Origin: Candidatus Moraniibacteriota bacterium | Lineage (GTDB): Bacteria > Patescibacteriota > Minisyncoccia > Moranbacterales > GCA-2747515 | Direction: 5' to 3' | NCBI GenBank assembly: GCA_029933995.1 | Contig: JAOZNB010000089.1 | Span: 1-5,083, forward strand | DNA length: 5,083 nucleotides | Shown here: positions 1 through 5,083 of the stretch, piece by piece | Layout of the letters: every line of letters starts with the position of its first letter | Numbering within the stretch: the first letter of the stretch is position 1 | Translations under genes and position numbers: made by a program | The notes under the pieces: model-generated | The model's database searches: none | Told to the model about the DNA's origin: nothing | Seen by the model: the letters and a program-made list of their open reading frames with translations, nothing else

Positions 1-741
1 TGTATTTCTATGCGAAGAGGTATTAAAAATTCATGCAAGTGGTCAAAAAATATTATTTGTGTATCAAACAATACAAAGCGTGATCTAATTAGATTATATG
101 ATATCCCAAAAGAAAAAATTCGTGTTGTGTATGAAGGTGTGAATCCAGCGCCATTTGAAAATATAAAAGAGGATGCTGAAATACTTTATAAATATGGAGT
201 GCAAAAACAACAATACTTTGTTTTCATAGGACGATTAGAAGAACGTAAAAATATTTCTAATATTATTAATGCATATGAAATTTTGCGTAAACATTTTGGC
301 GTGACTCAAAAACTTGTTTTAGTCGGGAAAGGTGGACATGGTTGGGAACGGATTGAGCAGGAGATTATAAATCATTCTTTTACAGAAGATATTATTATTA
401 CAGGTTTTGTAAGTGCTAAAGAAAAATGGGCACTTCTTCGAAGTGCAGCAGTATTTGTGTTTCCTACGCTTTATGAAGGTTTTGGATTGCCAATATTGGA
501 GGCACAGCAATTAGGTGTGCCAGTTGTTACATCAAATAATTCATCATTAAAAGAGATTTCAAAGAAAAGTGCACTTTTGGTTAATCCATTATTAGCATCA
601 GACATTGCAGAAAAAATGAATATACTTATAACGGATAATAATGTGCGAAATACGATTGTACAAAGTGGCTTTGAAAATATAAAAAGATTTAATTGGGATA
701 GATGTGCAAGACTTGTTGCTAAAGTTGTTGTGAAATTTTAA
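1..741 (+). CDS. GT4-type glycosyltransferase, C-terminal part (5' end outside window)
   Basis: This is the donor-binding half of a GT-B fold glycosyltransferase, which transfers a sugar from a nucleotide-sugar to an acceptor, probably at the cytoplasmic face of the membrane in glycan synthesis. Numbering from the ATG at base 10, the sequence shows VSNNTKRDLI (18-27), YEGVNP (41-46), the phosphate-binding IGRLEERKN (R75 and K80), an LVLVGKGG strand, and an E-X7-E motif, EGFGLPILE (E156 and E164), followed by a conserved GVPVV segment. The frame is open to base 1. Family members have about 130-170 residues of N-terminal domain before the VSxxTKRDL motif, so the ATG at base 10 is very unlikely to be the true start and the gene is partial. 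It ends with TAA, 19 bp before a strong terminator hairpin. The family call is firm; the sugar specificity cannot be read from the sequence. Confidence 0.88.
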   Translation, partial: CISMRRGIKNSCKWSKNIICVSNNTKRDLIRLYDIPKEKIRVVYEGVNPAPFENIKEDAEILYKYGVQKQQYFVFIGRLEERKNISNIINAYEILRKHFGVTQKLVLVGKGGHGWERIEQEIINHSFTEDIIITGFVSAKEKWALLRSAAVFVFPTLYEGFGLPILEAQQLGVPVVTSNNSSLKEISKKSALLVNPLLASDIAEKMNILITDNNVRNTIVQSGFENIKRFNWDRCARLVAKVVVKF

Positions 742-760
742 GTTAATATTTACAAAAATT

Positions 761-798
761 AAAACCACCAGCGAGAGTCATTGTCTCGTGGTGGTTTT
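761..798. terminator. Bidirectional intrinsic terminator between convergent genes
   Basis: A near-perfect inverted repeat: a 10-bp arm (761-770, AAAACCACCA) pairs exactly with 789-798 (TGGTGGTTTT), then after one bulged G (771) CGAGA (772-776) pairs with TCTCG (784-788), leaving a 7-nt loop. The A-run on one side and T-run on the other give a U-tract in either direction. It lies between the plus-strand glycosyltransferase (stop at 741) and the minus-strand gene ending at 807, so it can serve both. Confidence 0.85.
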
Positions 799-806
799 AT
801 CATAAT

Positions 807-1241
807 TTATTCAAGGAGAAGTTTGTTACATGGCACTTTTATCATGGCAGTCACTTCTTTTGTTAAATCGTCTTGACCCAAAAAAACTTCCTGATACATT
901 ATAAGTGTTTCAAAACACTGTTGCGCACTGTAGTCTGTTTCTGGCAGATAAATAAAATCCCAAACGTGATTTGTGCTATTTACAACATTAGTGCATGTCA
1001 CTTTATCTAAGAGTGTAAAAGGCTTAGTGTGGTCGTCATTGCTAAAATGTGTGACGACGTTATAGCACAGTGAGGTGTTTTGACTTTGTACCGTTACCTT
1101 GGACACAGTTGGATAGTGGTCTGTTTGTGTGGAGTTTCTCTTTGTTAAGTTGGTGAGTACAAGTGCAAATAATGTCATAACAATTATAACGAGGATTGTA
1201 TTAATTAATACTGATTTCAAACCTGATTTTTTGGTTTTCAT
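807..1241 (-). CDS. Small single-pass membrane protein with a four-cysteine outer domain, unknown function
   Basis: A 144-residue protein I do not recognise. A short basic N-terminus (MKTKKSGLK) precedes one hydrophobic segment at about 11-32, then a polar domain of about 110 residues with four cysteines (59, 83, 109, 138). Positive charges before the helix and the cysteine content suggest an N-in, C-out protein anchored in the cytoplasmic membrane, perhaps disulphide-bonded. The start at 1241 is preferred over an in-frame ATG at 1280 because an exact AAGGAG (1254-1249) lies 7 nt before it, and the longer form would overlap the upstream gene. That ribosome binding site overlaps the upstream stop codon, so the two genes are probably translationally coupled. 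My hand count over 841-1200 gives 134 of 360 G+C (37%), above the flanking genes. No enzymatic motif is visible. The gene is well supported; its function is unknown. Confidence 0.75.
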   Translation of the reverse strand: MKTKKSGLKSVLINTILVIIVMTLFALVLTNLTKRNSTQTDHYPTVSKVTVQSQNTSLCYNVVTHFSNDDHTKPFTLLDKVTCTNVVNSTNHVWDFIYLPETDYSAQQCFETLIMYQEVFLGQDDLTKEVTAMIKVPCNKLLLE

Positions 1242-1248
1242 ATTAGTT

Positions 1249-1254
1249 CTCCTT
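1249..1254 (-). promoter_or_regulatory. Shine-Dalgarno site that fixes the start at 1241
   Basis: The minus strand reads AAGGAG here, 7 nt upstream of the ATG whose A is at 1241. It overlaps the TAA stop (1255-1253) of the preceding gene, an arrangement typical of translational coupling. Confidence 0.8.
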
Positions 1255-1438
1255 AATTTTTTGCCGCATCGATGCGACATTGTTCGAGTGTATAAGGTTC
1301 AAAACTCTCTATTTCATCACTATGGGTGACAACATAGATGAATGATCGTACAGCTGAAGCAGTTATTGGAGCTGTTATTATAATGAAAAATATTATGATA
1401 AATAACTTTTTGTAACTGGATTTAAATTTACTAGACAT
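1253..1438 (-). CDS. 61-residue protein with signal-peptide-like N-terminus, unknown function
   Basis: A very short protein that I do not recognise. A basic N-terminus (MSSKFKSSYKK) is followed by a strongly hydrophobic stretch (12-29) rich in Ile and Phe, then APITASAV, which resembles a signal-peptidase I cleavage context (after ASA, residue 29). The remaining 30 or so residues are polar and acidic with a single cysteine (C54). It could be a small exported peptide or a single-pass membrane protein facing outwards. It has an exact AAGGAG 10 nt before its ATG, supporting real expression. It is the first gene of a two-gene minus-strand operon; the next gene starts 11 bp after its stop. Without a homologue the call rests on the ribosome binding site, the membrane-targeting signal and the operon arrangement. 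Confidence 0.65.
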   Translation of the reverse strand: MSSKFKSSYKKLFIIIFFIIITAPITASAVRSFIYVVTHSDEIESFEPYTLEQCRIDAAKN

Positions 1439-1448
1439 GTTTTATTTT

Positions 1449-1454
1449 CTCCTT
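1449..1454 (-). promoter_or_regulatory. Shine-Dalgarno site for the 61-residue gene
   Basis: The minus strand reads AAGGAG here, with 10 nt between it and the ATG (A at 1438). This strong site helps separate a real 61-codon gene from a chance reading frame. Confidence 0.75.
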
Positions 1455-1455
1455 G

Positions 1456-1485
1456 TTGTTAAAAAACTCTAAAAAATGATAGAAT
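1456..1485 (+). promoter_or_regulatory. Candidate sigma70-type promoter for the glycosyltransferase-holB-ftsQ unit
   Basis: A -35-like TTGTTA (1456-1461), an 18-bp spacer, and a -10-like TAGAAT (1480-1485) with the TG of an extended -10 at 1477-1478. Transcription would start near 1492, about 25 nt before the first possible start codon at 1517. It is the only good candidate in the divergent spacer for this direction. Not tested experimentally. Confidence 0.45.
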
Positions 1486-1512
1486 ATATCAGGTAAGCTA
1501 TTATTTTTCTAA
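1483..1512 (-). promoter_or_regulatory. Candidate promoter for the small minus-strand gene pair
   Basis: On the minus strand, TTAGAA (1512-1507) and TATATT (1488-1483) are separated by 18 bp, and TGA directly before the -10 gives an extended -10 form. Its -10 box shares bases 1483-1485 with the candidate plus-strand promoter. The match to consensus at -35 is modest, and AT-rich DNA gives such boxes by chance. Confidence 0.35.
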
Positions 1513-1516
1513 ATTA

Positions 1517-2680
1517 ATGACTTCAGATAACTATAACACAAAAAAAGAAAAAAGTCAAGAGATAAAAATGACTGATTTAAAAGTGGCAATTGTGCATGAT
1601 TTTTTGTTGTATCCTGGTGGAGCAGAGAAGGTTCTGGGTGATATTTCTAAGATGTTTCCAGATGCTCCTATTTTTACATTGCTTTATGACAAAAATCGAA
1701 TGGGTTCTTTTTTTGAAAAGAAAAATATACGTACAAGTTTTCTGCAAAAATGGCCACACTTTTTAAAAAAAAGGCATCGTTATCTATTACCATTTTTTGG
1801 AACTGCAGTTGAGAGTTTTGATTTTCGAGAGTTTGATTTAATTATCTCAAGTTCAGGTGCATGGAGTAAAGGAATTGTAACGCGACTCAATACAAAACAT
1901 ATTGCATATTTACATTCGCCAATGCGATATGTGTGGGATGAAAATGAACATTATTTGAGGAAGAATATTGGCAGAAAAAATAATTTTTGTGTACGTATGA
2001 TGCTGAGTTATTTACGCGTATGGGATCATCAAGCAGCACAGAGACCTGATATCTTAGTTGCAAATTCAAAGTACACCCAAAAAAGAATTTGGAAATATTA
2101 TCGCAGAGAATCACAGGTGATATATCCGACAAATTCTATAAAAAGTAATGTGAAAAAGAAGATAATAGCTGAAAATAATTATTTTTTGATTATTTCTAGA
2201 TTGTCACAATATAAAAATGTAGCATTGGCAGTGGAGACATGTAATAAATTACAGCTATCCCTTATTGTTATAGGTGAGGGTCGTGAAAAAAAAGAATTAC
2301 AAAAAATTGCAGGTGATACAGTAAAAATAATTGGTTGGGTAAATGAAGGTGAGAAGGTGCAATATTTAATGAATGCACGAGCTCTCTTGTTTCCAGCTGA
2401 GGATGATTTTGGTATTGTGTGTACAGAAGCATTGAGTGTAGGCACTCCAGTTATAGCACTTGATAAAGGTGGTGCTTGTGAGATTGTCGAAAATGGTATT
2501 AGTGGTGAATTTTTTCAGAAACCTACTGTAGAAATGATGGCAGATGCTTTGAGGAGGTTTTTGGAAAAAGAGATAAAATATGATCGTGAACAAATTAAAC
2601 GAATGAATCAAAAATATACGCATAATAGATTTGAAAAAGAATTAAGAAGTGTTATATATAGAAATATTAATGATGAATAA
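1517..2680 (+). CDS. WbaZ-like GT4 glycosyltransferase (probable mannosyltransferase-type)
   Basis: A complete 387-residue GT-B glycosyltransferase resembling the WbaZ-like branch of GT4, which adds sugars, often mannose, to lipid-linked surface-polysaccharide intermediates. The N-terminal domain shows VAIVHDFLLYPGGAEKVL (23-40), FDLIISSSGAWSKG (106-119) and LHSPMRYVWD (132-141). The C-terminal domain shows ISRLSQYKN with R228 and K233, VIGEG (251-255), and FPAEDDFGIVCTEA (292-305). Aligned on DFGIV, the first position of the E-X7-E motif is Asp (D296), with E304 as the second; E295 is adjacent. The common YPPVD after VIYP is replaced by YPTNS. An internal ATG at 1568 (residue 18) gives MTDLKVAIVHDFL, closer to the usual family N-terminus; neither start has a clear Shine-Dalgarno, so the first 17 residues are uncertain. 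The stop overlaps the start of holB. The family call is firm; the substrate is inferred. Confidence 0.87.
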   Translation: MTSDNYNTKKEKSQEIKMTDLKVAIVHDFLLYPGGAEKVLGDISKMFPDAPIFTLLYDKNRMGSFFEKKNIRTSFLQKWPHFLKKRHRYLLPFFGTAVESFDFREFDLIISSSGAWSKGIVTRLNTKHIAYLHSPMRYVWDENEHYLRKNIGRKNNFCVRMMLSYLRVWDHQAAQRPDILVANSKYTQKRIWKYYRRESQVIYPTNSIKSNVKKKIIAENNYFLIISRLSQYKNVALAVETCNKLQLSLIVIGEGREKKELQKIAGDTVKIIGWVNEGEKVQYLMNARALLFPAEDDFGIVCTEALSVGTPVIALDKGGACEIVENGISGEFFQKPTVEMMADALRRFLEKEIKYDREQIKRMNQKYTHNRFEKELRSVIYRNINDE

Positions 2681-3551
2681 AAAAATTATTGGACATCGTG
2701 TAAATTTGGATTTACTTAGTAACACAATTACAGGCGATAGTGTGCACCATGGTTTTTTGTTTTCTGGACCAGAACGAGTTGGCAAACACACTATTGCACG
2801 TTCACTTGCTAATGATATTGTAAATGATACTGAAAAAAGTATGTGGGACATTTATAATCGTATTGATAGTGATATATATACTGTTAAGCCAGAAAAGATT
2901 ATAAAGAAAAAAAAGTTAATAATTAGAGATATATCAGTTGATGCTATTATTAAAGCGACACAATCGATGGCATTAGCTCCTGATAAAAGTGCAAAAGTTT
3001 TAATTATTGATGATGCGCATAGGATGACAATTACTGCGCAAAATGCATTACTTAAATCCCTTGAGGAACCACAGAATAATAGATATGTAATCTTAGTTAC
3101 TCATAATACAGATAGATTATTACAAACAATTCAATCACGATGTTTTAATTTATCATTTGGTGTAGTTGATACTGATGAATTGTGTGCAAGTTATAGTGAT
3201 AATGAATACTTGCAGGATATGGGTGGCAGGCCAGGGTTTTTGGAGTGTGTTGAGTCAGATGATGATTTTCGAGATACTGTGATATATGCGAGGGAGCAAT
3301 TACAGGGTTTAGCACAAAAAAAAGTACATGAGCGACTTGAATTGGCAGCTGAGTTATCAAAAAAAGATGATGAATACCTCAATATTTTTTTTGATGTTTG
3401 GGTTTACCGTATTTGGGCTGCAGCACATAAAACAAAAAAATTTCAGTTAGTAAGAGTTGCTGATAAAGTTGGAATGGTGTTAAATAAAATGCAATTAACA
3501 AATGTAAATAAACAATTAGCATTAGAAGATCTTCTCCTCCATATCGTGTAA
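2670..3551 (+). CDS. holB: DNA polymerase III subunit delta' (clamp loader)
   Basis: A 293-residue AAA+ clamp-loader subunit, which helps load the sliding clamp onto primed DNA. Numbering from the ATG at 2670: IIGH near the N-terminus (6-9), Walker A-like GPERVGKH (33-40), Walker B-like VLIIDDAH (110-117), then MTITAQNALLKSLEEP (119-134), typical of delta' and DnaX, a sensor-1 strand VILVT (140-144) and the SRC arginine-finger motif (156-158). GGRPGFL (185-191) fits the lid domain. The usual Ser/Thr after GK is His, and no zinc-binding cysteine cluster lies between Walker A and B; the short RIDSDIYTVKPE stretch stands where HPD usually follows the zinc module. A divergent Walker A agrees with delta' not being the ATPase subunit in well-studied loaders. 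A GTG at 2649 would lengthen it by 7 residues, but ATG 2670 or 2673 fits better. It overlaps the glycosyltransferase end by 11 bp. Confidence 0.85.
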   Translation: MMNKKIIGHRVNLDLLSNTITGDSVHHGFLFSGPERVGKHTIARSLANDIVNDTEKSMWDIYNRIDSDIYTVKPEKIIKKKKLIIRDISVDAIIKATQSMALAPDKSAKVLIIDDAHRMTITAQNALLKSLEEPQNNRYVILVTHNTDRLLQTIQSRCFNLSFGVVDTDELCASYSDNEYLQDMGGRPGFLECVESDDDFRDTVIYAREQLQGLAQKKVHERLELAAELSKKDDEYLNIFFDVWVYRIWAAAHKTKKFQLVRVADKVGMVLNKMQLTNVNKQLALEDLLLHIV

Positions 3552-3562
3552 TATTCTATATT

Positions 3563-4513
3563 ATGAATAGGAAATCAAAAAGTAAAATAATACGACGTCA
3601 AAAAGACGTTCCCAAAAAAAGACAAAAGAACGCAGATGATAGACGAACGTGGAAGCAATGGCTTTTTATACTAGCAGTTATTTTATTTATTGGGGGTGTG
3701 TTTTATATTTTTATATGCTCAACTTTTGTGGAAGTAAATAAGTTTGATGTACAAGGAGCAAATCGTGTAGATGAGGATGAAATTTTAGATATTATAAATG
3801 ATGTAGTTTCTGGAAATTTTATTGCATGTTTAAAAAAGAATAATTATTTTTTTATTGATAAGGAAAGAATAAGAGAACAAATTTTACAAGACAAAAGAAT
3901 AAAAGATGTAATTGTGCAAAAAGAATTTCCAAATACAATACATACTAGCATTACTGAATATGGGACAGTTGCTGTATGGTGCTTAGGTGGTATTCAAGGT
4001 AATTGTTTTGTATTGGAAGATGGAATTGCTGTTAGTGCAGTCAAGCTAAATGATGATGTTGTTGTGCAAAATAAACATTTTGTTATTGTTGATGAAGTAA
4101 GAGAGGAGATTAATATTGAGGATCGTATAATAGCATCAGAATTGTTGAATAAAATAGAGAAGCTTGGAGAAGAATTGATATATGTGCTAAATATAGTAAT
4201 TGAACAGCCATACATTATAGAATCACAGGGTTCGCATGAAATTCGATTTGTGACGGATGAGGGCTGGCATGTTGTTGTTGATTTAAAACAAAATGCAGAT
4301 GAAATTTTGGATATTGCAAAATTATTTAATAAAAAAGTTGAATTACCAAGCCATAGAAGCGATTTGGAATATATTGATATGAGGTTTCCAGAAAAGATTT
4401 TTTATAAAATGAAGGAGGGTGTTGAACAAGTGGAGGAAGTAGATGATGAAAATACGGATATTGACGACTCTACAAATAATGAGGATGAAAGTGATGTTGT
4501 TGATAAAAATTAG
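3563..4513 (+). CDS. ftsQ: FtsQ/DivIB-type cell division protein
   Basis: A 316-residue bitopic membrane protein of the divisome. The N-terminus (1-31) is cytoplasmic and very basic. One transmembrane helix spans about 32-52. A POTRA domain follows at about 56-132: the strand FVEVNKFDVQGANRV (55-69), a helix DEDEILDIIND, then FIDKERIREQI, RIKDVIVQKEFPNTI and the closing strand HTSITEYGTVAVW, which is the usual FtsQ order. The beta domain continues with CFVLEDGIAVSAV (148-160) and ends at YIDMRFPEKIFYK (270-282), matching the FtsQ pattern of YIDLR followed by a basic or aromatic strand. Residues 285-316 form an acidic tail (15 Asp or Glu in 32). The start lies 11 bp after holB, with no Shine-Dalgarno visible. 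No mur, ddl or ftsA genes are adjacent, unlike the classical division cluster. Hand-counted G+C at 3781-3960 is only 38 of 180 (21%). Confidence 0.85.
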   Translation: MNRKSKSKIIRRQKDVPKKRQKNADDRRTWKQWLFILAVILFIGGVFYIFICSTFVEVNKFDVQGANRVDEDEILDIINDVVSGNFIACLKKNNYFFIDKERIREQILQDKRIKDVIVQKEFPNTIHTSITEYGTVAVWCLGGIQGNCFVLEDGIAVSAVKLNDDVVVQNKHFVIVDEVREEINIEDRIIASELLNKIEKLGEELIYVLNIVIEQPYIIESQGSHEIRFVTDEGWHVVVDLKQNADEILDIAKLFNKKVELPSHRSDLEYIDMRFPEKIFYKMKEGVEQVEEVDDENTDIDDSTNNEDESDVVDKN

Positions 4514-4546
4514 ATGTGAGACTACTCACTAATTACTACTTACTAG

Positions 4547-4552
4547 TATATT
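4547..4552 (+). promoter_or_regulatory. Possible -10 box for a leaderless transcript of the DUF2103-like gene
   Basis: TATATT (4547-4552) is followed by exactly 6 nt before the A of the ATG at 4559, which is where transcription normally starts. No Shine-Dalgarno precedes this ATG. No good -35 was found at 16-18 bp upstream, so the call is weak and the gene may simply be read through from ftsQ. Confidence 0.3.
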
Positions 4553-4558
4553 AAATTT

Positions 4559-4867
4559 ATGTCAAAAGGACACAGACAAGGTGGTAAAATAGCAGGAAGG
4601 CATACAACGGTTATACCAGCAGCTGAAAAGATTGTTGATTTTTTGCAGAGACAAGAAATTGTAAATAAAATTTCAATTGGATTTATAAAACATGGAATCA
4701 AAAGTGGAAATCATTCTATAAAATTTATTGAAATGGATAGTGGTTTATTGCTTAAAATCAGAGGTAGTGCAAGCATTCAGGAAATTCGTGTGTATACAGA
4801 AAGTAGCAATGAGCTGAAAAAAATTCTTGAAACATATGCTAAAAAAAATAAATATCTTTATAAATGA
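4559..4867 (+). CDS. DUF2103-like small protein, putative metal-binding
   Basis: A 102-residue soluble protein with no signal or membrane segment. It resembles the DUF2103 family of archaea, cyanobacteria and other bacteria, described as predicted metal-binding proteins without a known reaction. Supporting features are the N-terminal GGKIAGRHTTVIPAAEK (8-24), the central KISIGFIKHGIKSG (37-50), and the closing LLLKIRGSASIQEIRVYT (63-80), a glycine- and basic-residue-rich strand pattern ending in QE-V-VT, as I recall for the family. Possible metal ligands are H5, H15, H45 and H52; there is no cysteine. The N-terminal GHRQGGK and many lysines could equally suggest nucleic-acid contact. It follows ftsQ by 45 bp and may be co-transcribed or leaderless. 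The last 29 bp overlap, on the opposite strand, the tail of a transposase remnant. The family assignment is from memory of the motif, not a search. Confidence 0.6.
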   Translation: MSKGHRQGGKIAGRHTTVIPAAEKIVDFLQRQEIVNKISIGFIKHGIKSGNHSIKFIEMDSGLLLKIRGSASIQEIRVYTESSNELKKILETYAKKNKYLYK

Positions 4868-5083
4868 AAGATTTTATATGAAGGTAATGTTTTTCTAAGG
4901 GAGAGTTTTCCCAAGCTGTTCTGAATTTATTAAAAGCTTTAAATAGGTTTGATATTTTAGTAGGAGACATTTTTTCTTCAAAAACCTCTCTCATAAATTC
5001 TTCTATATCATTAGACGTCATTCCTTTTTTGTATAAAGATAATGATATTTCATCTATTTTTTCTCTATTTATTTTTAAAAGTT
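4839..5083 (-). pseudogene. IS256/Mutator-type transposase remnant, truncated
   Basis: The minus strand is open from the window edge to the stop at 4839. It encodes INREKIDEISLSLYKKGMTS, then NDIEEFMREVFEEKMSPTKI and SNLF, then AWENSPLEKHYL. This matches the region of IS256-family transposases before the first catalytic Asp: a segment usually like 'EIDEIIISLYAKGMSTRDIEEHL', then 'SPTTIS' and 'W..RPLE'. In intact members PLE is soon followed by 'YPIVFLDAIH', with the first D of the DDE triad. Here HYL (4889-4881) is followed by IKSFIYKDIYFF and a stop, so the catalytic core is missing and no other frame restores it. The homologous part therefore ends near 4881. The rest of the element, if present, lies to the right. 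It is probably a dead fragment. An ATG at 5021 is internal, not a start. Confidence 0.6.

Noticed and set aside
761..798. Inverted repeat read as a transposon end or part of a CRISPR repeat.
   Set aside because: It occurs once, sits exactly between convergent genes, and has the A/T flanks of a bidirectional terminator.
1242..1280. Longer N-terminus for the 144-residue minus-strand protein, starting at an ATG at 1280.
   Set aside because: It would overlap the upstream gene, lacks a ribosome binding site and adds a charged stretch before the membrane segment, while the ATG at 1241 has an ideal AAGGAG.
1129..1329. Plus-strand 66-codon frame with a hydrophobic stretch.
   Set aside because: It is antisense to the two small minus-strand genes, has no ribosome binding site, and its hydrophobicity is the mirror of the antisense coding.
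1761..1774. Slippery-looking T4-A8-GG run in the glycosyltransferase, and similar A8 runs in holB (about 2908 and 3316), as programmed frameshift sites.
   Set aside because: The zero frame continues through recognisable family sequence on both sides and there is no stimulating hairpin or alternative product; such runs are expected at this AT content.
1887..2623. Several minus-strand frames of 81-88 codons inside the WbaZ-like gene.
   Set aside because: They are antisense shadows of a well-conserved glycosyltransferase, with no start signals and biased composition.
4898..4913. GGGA/TCCC inverted repeat as a terminator for the DUF2103-like gene.
   Set aside because: Only 4 bp of stem and no T-run; it lies inside the transposase-derived coding stretch.

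Overview
The window is AT-rich bacterial DNA with short intergenic gaps. All intact genes read through under the standard bacterial code, with TAA, TAG and TGA all used as stops. Three features fit a small-genome lineage such as the Candidate Phyla Radiation (Patescibacteria): a stand-alone ftsQ outside a division cluster, a clamp-loader delta' without a zinc module, and plus-strand genes that mostly lack a Shine-Dalgarno sequence. This placement is an inference from style and gene content, not from a marker gene.

Layout. Bases 1-741 hold the C-terminal two thirds of a GT4-type glycosyltransferase whose N-terminus lies outside the window. It ends at a strong symmetrical hairpin (761-798) that probably terminates transcription from both sides. 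Bases 807-1438 hold two small minus-strand genes. Each encodes an N-terminal hydrophobic segment and a short domain predicted to lie outside the cytoplasm, and neither was recognised. They have textbook AAGGAG ribosome binding sites, and the larger one is clearly richer in G+C than its neighbours. A 78-bp divergent spacer (1439-1516) carries plausible promoters for both directions with overlapping -10 boxes.

From about 1492 to 4867 the plus strand looks like one transcription unit, possibly with an internal promoter before the last gene: a WbaZ-like GT4 glycosyltransferase, DNA polymerase III delta' (holB, overlapping the glycosyltransferase stop), an FtsQ/DivIB-type division protein with a POTRA domain, and a small DUF2103-like protein. 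The right edge holds a minus-strand remnant of an IS256/Mutator-type transposase, cut off just before the expected catalytic aspartate and ending inside the 3' end of the DUF2103-like gene.

Functionally, the two glycosyltransferases suggest the end of a surface-polysaccharide locus. The holB-ftsQ pair joins replication and division genes. The two unrecognised small membrane or secreted proteins sit between the glycosyltransferases and are the most accessory-looking part. I did not find a complete, clearly new system; the small minus-strand pair is the best candidate for undescribed biology.
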